Shown here one piece after another: positions 37,510-45,772 of a stretch of DNA of 64,000 nucleotides. The translations under genes were made by a program, and so were the position numbers. Within the stretch, counting starts at the first letter, position 1, and every line of letters begins with the position of its first letter. The stretch covers positions 1-64,000 of the forward strand of contig JAJYVF010000003.1 of NCBI GenBank assembly GCA_021792135.1, given 5' to 3'. Source of the DNA: Acidobacteriota bacterium (GTDB taxonomy: Bacteria; Acidobacteriota; Terriglobia; Terriglobales; Acidobacteriaceae). A model generated the notes under the pieces. The model ran no database searches and had not been told where the DNA came from. It saw only the letters and a program-made list of their open reading frames with translations.

Positions 37510-38484
37510 TTACGGATGTTCCCCGGGCTCGCCCGGCCCGCTCAGCCCCTGGATCCACGCGGGAACATTGGGCATGGGCGGAGGAGGAGCCGGAGCGGTT
37601 GAAGGAATCCATCCCCGCTGCACCAGCCAGTTGCGGAGCAGCGTCGGCCACGTGGAGAGCGGCAGGATCGATCCGCAGAGGCCGCAGCCGTGGTTGGCGT
37701 AATCGTACAGGTGCAGTTCCGCCGGGATGTGAAACTGTATCAGCGCGCGATAGAAATCCAGGCTGTTCACCACCGGAACCACCGGGTCATGGGTCGTCGC
37801 AAACAGAAATGTCGGAGGCGTCAGCGCGGTGACGGCAAACTGGTTCGAATAGCGGTGCTCCAGCTCCCGACTTACCTTCGGCCCCAGCAGATTCATGCGC
37901 GAACCGGCATGTGCCTCCGGCAGCTCCATGCTGATCACCGGGTACGAGAGCACCTCGAAGGCCGGCCGGCAGCTCAGCGAATCCGCCGCATCCGGCGAGG
38001 CCAGCTTCACCGTGTCACCATCGCAGTGCGTCCCCAGCGCCGAGGCCAGATGCCCGCCCGCCGAGAATCCCCACACGCCCAGGCGGTCCGGATCGATTCC
38101 GTACCCCGCCGCGTGGGCGCGGATCAGCCGCATCGCCCGCTCGCCATCCTCAATCTCCGCGGGATAGTGATACGGCGCAACGCGGTAATCCAGCACGAAG
38201 GCCGGAATTCCCTGGGCATTCAGCCAGTCCGCGATCTGCACGCCTTCATAGCCGATGGCGACCATCTGGTAGCCGCCGCCCGGAATCACCAGCACCGCGG
38301 TGCTGGTCGAGCGCGTCTTCGGCAGAAAGGCGTACATGCGCGGCTTGTCCGCCTCGCCATGGCCCAGCGCGCCCGGCGCCCCGTGGGGCCAGAGGTAAAC
38401 GGGCGCAGGAAATCCCGCCGGGACCTGGGCCCTGAGCAGGACAGAGGCTCCTATCAGAAGAAGCAACCAAACGTATCGTTTCAC
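37510..38484 (-). CDS. secreted alpha/beta hydrolase, acetyl-esterase-like
   Basis: This 324-residue protein has a signal peptide (LLLLIGASVLLRAQ). The fold follows the BD-FAE/acetylxylan-esterase-like hydrolases: oxyanion region VLVIPGGGYQMV, nucleophile GVWGFSAGGHLASALG (Ser about 142), acid in FLFATTHDPVVPV and His in YDYANHGCG. A proline-rich tail (TAPAPPPPMPN) follows. Such enzymes deacetylate plant polysaccharides; the substrate here is inferred only. It lies 55 bases downstream of kch and directly before rluD. Confidence 0.85.
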   Translation of the reverse strand: MKRYVWLLLLIGASVLLRAQVPAGFPAPVYLWPHGAPGALGHGEADKPRMYAFLPKTRSTSTAVLVIPGGGYQMVAIGYEGVQIADWLNAQGIPAFVLDYRVAPYHYPAEIEDGERAMRLIRAHAAGYGIDPDRLGVWGFSAGGHLASALGTHCDGDTVKLASPDAADSLSCRPAFEVLSYPVISMELPEAHAGSRMNLLGPKVSRELEHRYSNQFAVTALTPPTFLFATTHDPVVPVVNSLDFYRALIQFHIPAELHLYDYANHGCGLCGSILPLSTWPTLLRNWLVQRGWIPSTAPAPPPPMPNVPAWIQGLSGPGEPGEHP

Positions 38485-38539
38485 GGCACTAGTATATGCA
38501 GCCCCACTCGCCCGCCGCGAGCAGCCGCGCCGTCAGCCA

Positions 38540-39772
38540 TCACGATGTCCTGCCCGAGGGAGCAACTGCCCCTCCGTTGCGCTGCTGGAAGACCCGCTGC
38601 ATCACGAACTCCGGAGTAACGGTCTCGCCGGAGAGCAGCATCGCCGTCAGTTCCCCGCCCAGGACCTGGGGAGCAATCACCACGTCCGGCTGCACCAGCT
38701 TCACGCGGCTCAGGTGCCGCGCATCGTTGACTACGGTCACCGTGCGCGCCGACCCGCCCAGCTCCCGCACCGCCAGCACGCAAAAGGCGTTCTCCGAATC
38801 GTCCGCCATCATGGCCAGCACGGCCTCCGCATGCTGCGCGCCCGCCTCGCGCAGCACATCTGTCAGGCTGGGATCGCCCACCACCACATCCACATCCTTC
38901 AGGTGTTCCTCCTCCGGCGTTTCCCGCAGGATCCGCGTGACCGGGCGGCCCCGTCTGGCCAGTTCCCGCCATGTGTTCTCCGCCAGCGGAGTATTCCCGA
39001 TGACAACAAAGTGATTCTCGCGTTTCATCCCCGCACCTTTTCTGTTCATGATGCGCTGCAGACTCTGCCCCACCAGCGGCGCAATCACCGCCGTCAGCGA
39101 TGTGGCAAACACCGCCACTCCCAGCACAATCACCGACACCGTGAACAACCGTGCCTCGGGGGTTTTGGGCACGATATCGCCGTAGCCGACCGTGCTCATC
39201 GTCACCATGGCGTAGTACAACGCCGTGATCAGGTCGTGAATCGGCGGCCTGAATTCCAGGCCCAGGTAGTAGCTGCCGAACGTGGCATACATCAGCAGCA
39301 TCAGCACCGAGGCGACGGCGAACAGGGTGCTGGCGGCAAGGCTCGACCGGTCGAAATACCGCCACGCCAGCAGCAGCGCCACAGCCGTAAAGGAGAAATA
39401 GGCCAGCAGCAGGTCGACGTGCGTGCGTCCGGTCAGCAGCGTGTTGACCCAGCCGGTCAGGGCCAGCAGCACGGCGATCACCCATGCCAGCCGCGAACGC
39501 CACAGCAGAGCGACCCCCATGATCACCATGCCCGCGCCGATCAGCAGCGGAGGCAGCAGCGACGGGCGCACATGAAAGTCGCCCTGCAGCAGCTGCTGCA
39601 GGTACGGCCGCCAGTCGGAAGCGAAGTGCGCATGCAGCATCCACGACCCGCCCAGCACCAGCAGCAGCGCCAGGGGAATATGAGGAAACCAGTAGTGCCC
39701 GCGCAGCAGGTGGTAAACGCGCTGGAAGCGCACGCGCATTCGTGGTATGGGAAGTATCTTCATCACCGGCAC
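38540..39772 (-). CDS. kch: Kch-type potassium channel with RCK domain
   Basis: This 410-residue protein has about six spans. A pore helix and selectivity filter MSTVGYGD (192-199) and the inner helix LFTVSVIVLGVAVFATS are followed by a TrkA-N/RCK domain beginning NHFVVIGNTPLAENTW (253 on). Length, pore context and RCK closely follow E. coli Kch. As in E. coli, a Met (Met249) sits immediately before the RCK domain; here it is preceded by AAAAGG seven bases upstream (39041-39036), so a separate soluble RCK could be made. The full-length start context is weaker. It precedes the esterase gene. Confidence 0.9.
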   Translation of the reverse strand: MPVMKILPIPRMRVRFQRVYHLLRGHYWFPHIPLALLLVLGGSWMLHAHFASDWRPYLQQLLQGDFHVRPSLLPPLLIGAGMVIMGVALLWRSRLAWVIAVLLALTGWVNTLLTGRTHVDLLLAYFSFTAVALLLAWRYFDRSSLAASTLFAVASVLMLLMYATFGSYYLGLEFRPPIHDLITALYYAMVTMSTVGYGDIVPKTPEARLFTVSVIVLGVAVFATSLTAVIAPLVGQSLQRIMNRKGAGMKRENHFVVIGNTPLAENTWRELARRGRPVTRILRETPEEEHLKDVDVVVGDPSLTDVLREAGAQHAEAVLAMMADDSENAFCVLAVRELGGSARTVTVVNDARHLSRVKLVQPDVVIAPQVLGGELTAMLLSGETVTPEFVMQRVFQQRNGGAVAPSGRTS

Positions 39773-39873
39773 AGCACCAGTTTAGGATGCACCCTGTTCG
39801 TGCCGCCGCGCCACAGGCACGCTGGTGCCGCGCTGAAGCTCTTCGCCCGGCAGCAACGGAAGCGCCCGCCCGG

Positions 39874-40191
39874 CTATCGGCACATCTCCTCAAACAGCTC
39901 GCGCACCTGTTTCCTGGCCTGGACCAGCGCCCGGCATCCCGCAGCCGTCGCCACATAGACCCTTCTGCTGTGGCCGTTCACCAGATGCTTCTCCGAACGC
40001 AGCCAGCCGCGCCGTTCCATGCTGTGCAGCAGCGGATACATGGTTCCCGGTCCGAGCCGATAGCCATGGCGGCCGAGTTCCTGCATCATGCCGAGGCCGA
40101 AGATGGGCTCTTCAGCGGCATGATGCAGCACGTGCAGGCGAAGGAGACCGATATAGAGTTCCTGATTGCGCGCGCCTGGTTTCTGGTTCAT
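39874..40191 (-). CDS. PadR family transcriptional regulator
   Basis: This 105-residue winged-helix repressor has the PadR block GPGTMYPLLHSMERRGWLRSE and the wing RRVYVATAAG, with a short C-terminal dimerisation helix. PadR proteins usually control a neighbouring gene. The likely target is the barrel protein gene just upstream (15 bases apart on the same strand), possibly with autoregulation. No operator was identified. Confidence 0.9.
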   Translation of the reverse strand: MNQKPGARNQELYIGLLRLHVLHHAAEEPIFGLGMMQELGRHGYRLGPGTMYPLLHSMERRGWLRSEKHLVNGHSRRVYVATAAGCRALVQARKQVRELFEEMCR

Positions 40192-40206
40192 CCGAATCTG
40201 GTCCAG

Positions 40207-41064
40207 CTATCGAAATCCCGCCTGCCCGGCTGCCGGCCACGGAAGACCGGCGTCCGGCCTCTTGTCGTCCTTGCCCCATGTCCAGTACATGCCCGCGTAT
40301 GCATAGTTCTCCGTCTGCCCCACGACCGAGTGTCCGTAGCAGAAGAGAAATTGCTCGTTGGGATTGTGCCTGAAGTGGTAGTAACCGCCCAGGTCAATCA
40401 TCGTCGAGGCCTCGGTCTGCGGAGTCGCGAAGCCCTCCTTGCCGTGCGCGAAGACCTCACCCCCGAACTCCAGCCGGTCGCCAGGAAAAGTGTACTTGAG
40501 CAGGAACCCTCCGTAAGAAAAGTCGCGGTACTGGACCTGCGGCACCACCGTTTCGCCTGCGCCGCCGTCCAGCAGCCACGGGCCGAAATTTTTCTGCAGC
40601 CACAGCGGCAGCCGGTACCAGGCCTTGCCCACGCCCAGTCCTTTGGCGTAGCTGCCGGTCGGCATTTCGAATATGGTGAAGGTCCCGACCTGGGGGAAGT
40701 ACTTCGACTCTTTGATGTAGGCGATCTTTGCGCCCAGCTCCATATCGATCAGGCCAAAGGCGCTGGGACCGACGCCGCCCGGGAGATAGACCGGGTTATT
40801 CGATGGATTGATGGAGCCCCAGGGCAGAATGGCGTGGAGCTGTACGCGCGGGACCGCGCCCCAGTTGAACTCAAAGGCCGGGCCGGTGGAATCCATCTCC
40901 GCCGGCGTCCCGTCGGCAGAACCGAAAATGTAGAACTCGTAGTGCTGGTAGTCGACCGGAACCGGATCGTCGGTCTGGTAGGGTGGCCCCTGCGCCCAGA
41001 TTCTGGGAGCATCCGCCAGGAGCAGCAAAACCACAGCCTTCAGAAACTGACGGTAAGGCCGCAA
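40207..41064 (-). CDS. putative outer-membrane beta-barrel protein
   Basis: This 285-residue protein starts at TTG (41064), chosen because GGAGGA lies four bases upstream and the product then begins with a perfect signal peptide (LKAVVLLLLADAPRIWAQ). An upstream GTG (41118) would add 18 residues with no ribosome site. The mature part is rich in alternating aromatic strands (HYEFYIFGSADG, VQYRDFSYGGFLLKYTFPG, GGYYHFRHNPN) and ends near an aromatic segment, as in transporter-like barrels of the phenol-degradation MetA-pathway type. Family assignment is tentative. It precedes padR in a probable two-gene operon. Confidence 0.6.
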   Translation of the reverse strand: MRPYRQFLKAVVLLLLADAPRIWAQGPPYQTDDPVPVDYQHYEFYIFGSADGTPAEMDSTGPAFEFNWGAVPRVQLHAILPWGSINPSNNPVYLPGGVGPSAFGLIDMELGAKIAYIKESKYFPQVGTFTIFEMPTGSYAKGLGVGKAWYRLPLWLQKNFGPWLLDGGAGETVVPQVQYRDFSYGGFLLKYTFPGDRLEFGGEVFAHGKEGFATPQTEASTMIDLGGYYHFRHNPNEQFLFCYGHSVVGQTENYAYAGMYWTWGKDDKRPDAGLPWPAAGQAGFR

Positions 41065-41204
41065 ATTTCCTCCGGAGTCAATGGGCTCACGGGCATAATC
41101 GAGTTTCGATAATGGCACGAGCCGAATTTTGCGGTCAACCCGCGGGAATGAAGACCCGAATCGCCCGCAGCCGCGCCATTCATGTGGCAGGCGAAGAGGA
41201 CATC

Positions 41205-42026
41205 CTAGGAAGACAGAACTGTCGCCTGCTCCTCGTCATGCATCCGTGGCTGGCGCCGCAGCCACAGCGCGCCGCCCAGCAGAACCGCTGCCGTCGAAAG
41301 CAGCTGTGCCAGGGTCAGCGCGCCGCCCAGCAGCGGTTCCCGCGCCGCGTCGCCACGGAAGAACTCCAGGAAGAAGCGGCAGAGGCCATAGAGGAACAGC
41401 CACGCACCGGCAACCTCCCCATCCGGGCTGGCTGAACCTCTCCGCCGCCCGAGCCAGAGCAGCAGCCCGAGAATGGCAAGCGAAGCCGCCGCGTCATAAA
41501 GTTGCACGGGGTGCAGGCGAACACCGAGGGGCACCCGGTACCACAGATACGCAACAACGCTGCGGTAGGTCACGCCCCAGGGCAGCCGGGTCGGTGTCCC
41601 CCACGAAAGTCCGGCGCAGAAGGCCCCGATGCGGTTGACGGCAAAGGCGAGCGCGACCCCCGGAGCGACCACATCGGCCGTGCGCAGCAGCGGCAGTCCT
41701 TCAGCGAGCGCGTAGAGCGCGGCCGCCGCCGCGCCCGCCGCCGCGCCGCCCAGCGCAATCCAGCCCCCGGGCAGGGTGGTCAGCCCGAGAATCCAGAAGG
41801 GATGGGCGCGAAACTCCCGGAGATTAGCGGCCACCACCAGCAGCCGAGCGCCGAAGAGCGCCGTCAGAATCGCAATCAGCCCCAGGTTCCAGACCTTGTC
41901 CGGGCGGATGTCGACGCGACGCGCTTCGTGGATGGCCAGGGCCAGCGCCGCCAGCAGCGCCAGGGCGGTGAAGACGCCATAGGCGGGAATCGCAATGCGT
42001 CCGAAATGGAAAAGGAGGGGATACAC
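41205..42026 (-). CDS. lgt: prolipoprotein diacylglyceryl transferase-like protein
   Basis: This 273-residue protein has about seven spans in the Lgt pattern, with MYPLLFHFGRIAIPAYGVF at the start, PDKVWNLGLIAILTALFGARL, and LHPVQLYDAAASLAILGLLLWL. Lgt attaches diacylglycerol to lipobox cysteines. Key residues differ from E. coli Lgt: the HGG-type loop reads LPGGWIALGG, and the GRxGNFxNxE signature reads NRIGAFCAGLSWG, so the usual His and Asn are missing. It could be a divergent active Lgt or a paralogue. 6S RNA and zapA lie upstream on the same strand. Confidence 0.75.
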   Translation of the reverse strand: MYPLLFHFGRIAIPAYGVFTALALLAALALAIHEARRVDIRPDKVWNLGLIAILTALFGARLLVVAANLREFRAHPFWILGLTTLPGGWIALGGAAAGAAAAALYALAEGLPLLRTADVVAPGVALAFAVNRIGAFCAGLSWGTPTRLPWGVTYRSVVAYLWYRVPLGVRLHPVQLYDAAASLAILGLLLWLGRRRGSASPDGEVAGAWLFLYGLCRFFLEFFRGDAAREPLLGGALTLAQLLSTAAVLLGGALWLRRQPRMHDEEQATVLSS

Positions 42027-42084
42027 CAGTCGAGCAGATGAAGAAGCCCGGGCGAACGACTGAGGGATTGCCGGGGGTGGAACA

Positions 42085-42283
42085 GAGGAACCGACCCGCG
42101 GGGCCGTGGGGCGATGCGCCGGTGAACCCGTCCTAAGACGGTGGGAACCCTCCGCGGCTCTTTAGGCATTCCGGACTGGCGGACACTGCGCACCGAGCCG
42201 ATTTGTCGAGTCGAGCTCCCTGTTCAGTTGAATGTAGGTTCAACCAGCGTTGACCGCCCTCACCTGCTTTGCAGGCCGGTCTC
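42085..42283 (-). ncRNA. ssrS: 6S RNA
   Basis: An approximately 199-base RNA lies just downstream of zapA, the classic position of ssrS. Closing stem: GAG-A-CCGGCC at the 5' end (42283-42274) pairs with GGTCGG-TTC-CTC at the 3' end. Inside, GGAGGGTTCC and ACGGGTTCACCGGCGCATCGCC resemble the conserved 3' half of 6S RNAs (compare GGGTTC and CGGCGGCATC in E. coli). 6S RNA binds sigma-70 RNA polymerase in stationary phase. The ends are estimated from pairing. Confidence 0.78.
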
Positions 42284-42291
42284 ATGACTGG

Positions 42292-42321
42292 ATGCTAACG
42301 GGATCGTTCCTCATTTGGCAA
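42292..42321 (-). promoter_or_regulatory. probable 6S RNA promoter
   Basis: The minus strand has TTGCCA (42321-42316), an 18-base spacer and TAGCAT (42297-42292). Transcription would begin near 42284, matching the 5' end predicted from the closing stem. Confidence 0.5.
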
Positions 42322-42372
42322 GCGCGCCCGGGTCGCCTCCGCTCCCCCGAACGGGTGATTCGGCGGGCGGGC

Positions 42373-42699
42373 CTACCCGGCCTTTCGTTCCTCGCCCAGC
42401 ACTTCATCCAGCAGCCCGGTGAGCGAATGCGTGCGGCTGCGCAGGGAGGCCGCGGTCTCGCCCGAGCGCGTCAACACGGCGAGGCGCTCCTGCAGCTGGA
42501 CAAGCTCATCGGCGATGTTCAGGGCCGCCAGCACGGCGACGCGCAGCGAATCGACGGTGCGCCCGGCTGCGGCAACGGTCCGCATCCTGGCGTCCACCAG
42601 GGCTGCCAGCTGCTCGAGATACTCCCGATTGCCACCGCGCAGCCGGTAGGTCTGGTCGTAAATCTCGACCGCGATAGCCTGACTTTCGTTCTCCGTCAT
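42373..42699 (-). CDS. zapA: cell division protein ZapA
   Basis: This 108-residue protein has the ZapA domain: an N-terminal strand (AIAVEIYDQTYRLRGG), the helix EYLEQLAALVDARMRTVAA, then SLRVAVLAALNIADELVQLQERLA and a coiled-coil tail. ZapA bundles FtsZ filaments at the division ring. It follows the coiled-coil gene by five bases and is followed by the 6S RNA, an order also known in proteobacteria. Confidence 0.92.
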   Translation of the reverse strand: MTENESQAIAVEIYDQTYRLRGGNREYLEQLAALVDARMRTVAAAGRTVDSLRVAVLAALNIADELVQLQERLAVLTRSGETAASLRSRTHSLTGLLDEVLGEERKAG

Positions 42700-42704
42700 C
42701 GGCG

Positions 42705-42986
42705 TCAGGAAGCAATTTCATCCAGCTGTTTCAGGAGCCGCTCCACGCGCTGTCGTACCTGCTCGCGATCCCGCTCCAGGGCCTGCACCTGCTCCTGGGC
42801 CTGCTGGAGCAGGGCCGCCTCGGCATCGAGCTGGTTCTGCAGCCGGGCCGCCTGCTGCTCGGCCGCGGCGCGCGCCGCGCGTTCGTCCTTCACAAGCTCC
42901 ACGGCGCGCAGAACGCGCTGCTCGAGCGCGCTGAAATCGTCTGCCGCCGTCGAAACTTCCGCTTCCACAACGCTGAGTGTTGCCAT
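42705..42986 (-). CDS. ZapB-like coiled-coil protein
   Basis: This 93-residue protein is nearly one continuous coiled coil (ALEQRVLRAVELVKDERAAR, then LERDREQVRQRVERLLKQLD) with many Ala, Glu, Gln and Arg residues. Its place immediately before zapA suggests a ZapB-type partner that links ZapA to the division ring; this is from context and composition only. The ATG at 42986 is chosen over a GTG three codons earlier because AGGTGA lies five bases upstream of it. Confidence 0.65.
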   Translation of the reverse strand: MATLSVVEAEVSTAADDFSALEQRVLRAVELVKDERAARAAAEQQAARLQNQLDAEAALLQQAQEQVQALERDREQVRQRVERLLKQLDEIAS

Positions 42987-43027
42987 CCAGGTCACCTCAC
43001 ACCGCCCAAAGCGAGCGCTCTGCGCGC

Positions 43028-43033
43028 AGTATA
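43028..43033 (-). promoter_or_regulatory. -10 element for the zapB-like/zapA operon
   Basis: The minus strand carries TATACT (43033-43028), 42 bases before the ATG of the coiled-coil gene. A TTTTCA 15 bases upstream is the best -35 available, so the promoter call is tentative. Confidence 0.4.
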
Positions 43034-43231
43034 GCGCCCCGGAGGCGGTGAAAATCCTGGAAACAGGCCCGTGCCTGCGGGAAGGTTCCTCTTTTTGCCA
43101 CTCGCAGCGGCGGTACGCGGTGAACGCGAGGCCAGCGGATTTCCCACATCTTCGAGTTCTGGTCGATGTCCACTCCGGAGCCCGGCCACAGTTCCTGCAG
43201 AATTGCCCACTGAGAGCCGAGCGACGCCCGC

Positions 43232-43807
43232 TCAGTGACCCCTGGCCAGCAGAAAGATCACCAGCCCGATGAGCACCAGCATCATCGAGCCCAAAGTGAC
43301 GCCCAGGATCTTCATCAGCGAATGAACCGCTTTCACATCCTCGGCCAGCTCCGCAGTCTGGGTTGCATTCCTTTCCGCGGCTGCGCGCACCTTTGCCGTG
43401 TCTTCCTCCACTCGCTTCATCTGCAGCATCTGGTCCTGCACCACCGTGCGCAGGTCCCGGTGTGAGGTCTGCAGTTCGCGCTGCGAGGTCTGGAGGTCGG
43501 TCACCGACTGCTTCAGCTCAGGCGGGAACGCGGGTGGCGATGCATGGGTGTTGCTCACCTCGAGCAGCCGCGCGAGGTAGGGCACCAGCACCCTGAACTG
43601 CAGCAGGGCCTTCCACATCGGATTATGTTCCAGTTCCCGGAGATCCGCGAACGAGGTTGGCGACACCGGCTCCAGCTCCGCCGACCGGTCCGGAGAAGCC
43701 ACAGCCGCGGCCCCCGAAGGTTGGGAATAAGGAGGGGACGCGGGCTTCTCGTCCGATGCCAGCGCAATGAGTCTGTCTACCGCCGATTCGCTCGCGTTCC
43801 GATTCAT
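43232..43807 (-). CDS. tail-anchored coiled-coil membrane protein, unknown function
   Basis: I do not recognise a named family. The 191 residues comprise a disordered N-terminal third rich in Ser/Pro/Ala, a helical middle (LREL, MWKALLQFRVLVPYLARLLEV), a coiled coil with the internal repeat LQTSQRELQTSHRDLRTVV (about 106-124), and a single C-terminal membrane span (about 170-188, TLGSMMLVLIGLVIFLLA) ending RGH. The protein would sit with its body in the cytoplasm. It lies between the zapA group and motB on the same strand, but with gaps of over 100 bases on both sides. A link to flagellum or division is speculative. Confidence 0.6.
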   Translation of the reverse strand: MNRNASESAVDRLIALASDEKPASPPYSQPSGAAAVASPDRSAELEPVSPTSFADLRELEHNPMWKALLQFRVLVPYLARLLEVSNTHASPPAFPPELKQSVTDLQTSQRELQTSHRDLRTVVQDQMLQMKRVEEDTAKVRAAAERNATQTAELAEDVKAVHSLMKILGVTLGSMMLVLIGLVIFLLARGH

Positions 43808-43921
43808 TGGGATTTCCTCAGAACACTATAGACAAACCCACCCTGCCGCTCCACATTCTTTTTTGCCGACCGAATCCATCGGTAAGCAGCGGCCGGGACG
43901 GGATTTGCGCCGCGGAGCGGT

Positions 43922-44701
43922 TTAGAGGGCCGGTGGTGGCGGCGCGCTGATGCGGGGCAGGACGACGATGTCCACGCGCCGGTTCTGGGCGCGGCCTTCG
44001 GCGGTATCGTTGCCGGAAACGGGGTGATACTCCGCGAAGCCTGCGGCCGAAAGCCGCCCGGGAGCGAATCCGTGCTCGACGATGAGGCTTTTGACCATCT
44101 CCGTCGCCCGCGCCGTCGAAAGCTCCCAGTTGGAGGCAAACTGCGCGGTGCGGATCGGCACGTTGTCCGTGTGCCCCTCGATGCGCAGATCCCAGGGCGT
44201 ACGCGCCAGGGTATTCGCAATGGCGTCCAGAGTCACCCGGGACTGCGCGTGGGGCACAGCCGAACCGCTGTCGTAGAAACCAGCCTCGCGCAGCGAGATG
44301 ACCAGGCCATCCCGGCCCATCCGCAGCGCCACCACATGCCCGGCAATCTGGTTCGAGAGCAGCCCGGTCAGTCGCGCTTCCAGCTCCTTCAGATCCCGCT
44401 GGACGGCGGGCGAGGCCGAGAGGTCGTCTCCCAGGATGACATTCACTGGCGCCGCAGGCTCGCGGCCATCCGCCAGCGCTCCCTGGTGGGCCCGGGAGGG
44501 AGCCGTGGAGGGAAACAGGCCCAGCGTCTGAAACGCCGCCTCGATGGAATGGGCAATCTGGCTCTGCCTGCGCTGATCGGCGCGCGAGCTGGCATAGAGA
44601 ACGACAAAGAAAGCAAAGAGCAGGGTGATGAAGTCCGCGTAGGAGACCAGCCACCGGTCGTGGTGGGCATGGTCCCCGCCTTTGCCGCCGCGCCGGCTCA
44701 T
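43922..44701 (-). CDS. motB: flagellar stator protein MotB
   Basis: This 259-residue protein has one N-terminal span with the proton-carrying Asp in LVSYADFITLLFAFFVVLYA (about 18-37). A linker and plug region follow, then an OmpA-type peptidoglycan-binding domain with IEGHTDNVPI and AEGRAQNRRVDIVV. It anchors the stator to the wall. It overlaps motA by four bases. Confidence 0.94.
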   Translation of the reverse strand: MSRRGGKGGDHAHHDRWLVSYADFITLLFAFFVVLYASSRADQRRQSQIAHSIEAAFQTLGLFPSTAPSRAHQGALADGREPAAPVNVILGDDLSASPAVQRDLKELEARLTGLLSNQIAGHVVALRMGRDGLVISLREAGFYDSGSAVPHAQSRVTLDAIANTLARTPWDLRIEGHTDNVPIRTAQFASNWELSTARATEMVKSLIVEHGFAPGRLSAAGFAEYHPVSGNDTAEGRAQNRRVDIVVLPRISAPPPPAL

Positions 44702-45468
44702 CGCTGCGCCTCCGGCCCGGGACTCTTCCCCCCCCGGAAGCTCTCCAGCTTCACCTCGATCATGCGGGGATTCATCCCTTCCACAATGGAGATCACGCCC
44801 TCGAGTGCCATCTCCTTCAGGCGTTGCTCGTCGCGCGCCCGCTGTTTCAGCTTGCCGGCGGCCGGAAGAAAGAAGAGGTTGGCCGAGCCCACGCCATAAA
44901 TCGTCGCCACGAAGGCCACAGCGATCCCACGCCCCACCTGGTCCATGTGGTCCAGGTGCTGCATGACCTGGATCAGCCCGATGACCGCGCCGATGATGCC
45001 GATGGTCGGCGAGAAGCCGCCGGCCGACTCGAAGACCGCCGGGATGCGCGCCTCCATCTCCCCGGCATTCTCCATCTGCACTTCCATGATGCGCCGCAGT
45101 TCCGGGGGTTCGGTGCCGTCGACGGCCAGCGTCAGAGCCTGGCGCAGGAAGGGATCGGCGATCCGCGGCAGCTCCTGATCGAGGGAGACAATCCCGCTCC
45201 GTCGCGCTTTGTTGGCAAAGGAGACAATCTGCCGCAACAGCGCCTCGCCCTCGTCGCCGCGATGGAGAAAGACGCGCGCCAGCCGCTGTCCCGCGGCCAG
45301 CACGGTTTTGAGCGGGAACTGCAGCATCACCGCTCCCAGCGTGCCGCCAAAGACGATCATGGCCGCCGTGGGCTGTATCACCTGCCCAAGGTAGCCGCCC
45401 TCCAGCAGCAGGCCGGAAAGAATGCCCGCCAGCGCCAGAAGAATTCCTGCCAGGCTGCCCGCATCCAT
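44698..45468 (-). CDS. motA: flagellar stator protein MotA
   Basis: This 256-residue, four-span protein has the MotA/TolQ domain: VFGGTLGAVMLQFP, the cytoplasmic loop with IADPFLRQALTLAVDGTE, and the paired helices GGFSPTIGIIGAVIGLIQVM and GRGIAVAFVATIYGVGSANL. With MotB it forms the proton channel that drives rotation. The ATG at 45468 with GGAG upstream gives the normal N-terminus; a 36-residue upstream extension would be Arg-rich and run into flbD. Confidence 0.94.
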   Translation of the reverse strand: MDAGSLAGILLALAGILSGLLLEGGYLGQVIQPTAAMIVFGGTLGAVMLQFPLKTVLAAGQRLARVFLHRGDEGEALLRQIVSFANKARRSGIVSLDQELPRIADPFLRQALTLAVDGTEPPELRRIMEVQMENAGEMEARIPAVFESAGGFSPTIGIIGAVIGLIQVMQHLDHMDQVGRGIAVAFVATIYGVGSANLFFLPAAGKLKQRARDEQRLKEMALEGVISIVEGMNPRMIEVKLESFRGGKSPGPEAQR

Positions 45469-45472
45469 GGTC

Positions 45473-45751
45473 CTAGCTCCGCTTCCCGCACGCGTCTTCG
45501 TCCGGCTGCGGTTTCCGGATGGTCTCGGGAGCCGGCGTCCAGGCCAGAGCCAGGGGGTAGCGCGCGGCCTCGGCAAAGACCCGCGCCCGGTACGCGATGG
45601 TGCGGCGGACGACTTCGTCGCAGCTTTCCAGCACCACGATCTTCTCGCCGTTGACCAGCGTCAGCACGGTATCCGGCGCCGCGTCGGCATATTTAATCAG
45701 ATCGCTGTTCACCACCAGCGGATTGCCGTTGAGCCGGGTGAGATGAATCAT
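45473..45751 (-). CDS. flbD: FlbD family flagellar protein
   Basis: This 92-residue protein begins MIHLTRLNGNPLVVNSDLIK, the hallmark of the small FlbD/SwrD family (not the Caulobacter regulator of the same name). In Bacillus the homologue SwrD increases flagellar motor power, consistent with its position four bases before motA. The C-terminal extension (APETIRKPQPDEDACGKRS) is variable. A sigma-28-like -10 box lies 22-29 bases upstream of its ATG. Confidence 0.88.
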   Translation of the reverse strand: MIHLTRLNGNPLVVNSDLIKYADAAPDTVLTLVNGEKIVVLESCDEVVRRTIAYRARVFAEAARYPLALAWTPAPETIRKPQPDEDACGKRS

Positions 45752-45772
45752 TGTGTTCTCCGCTCAGCGGTC

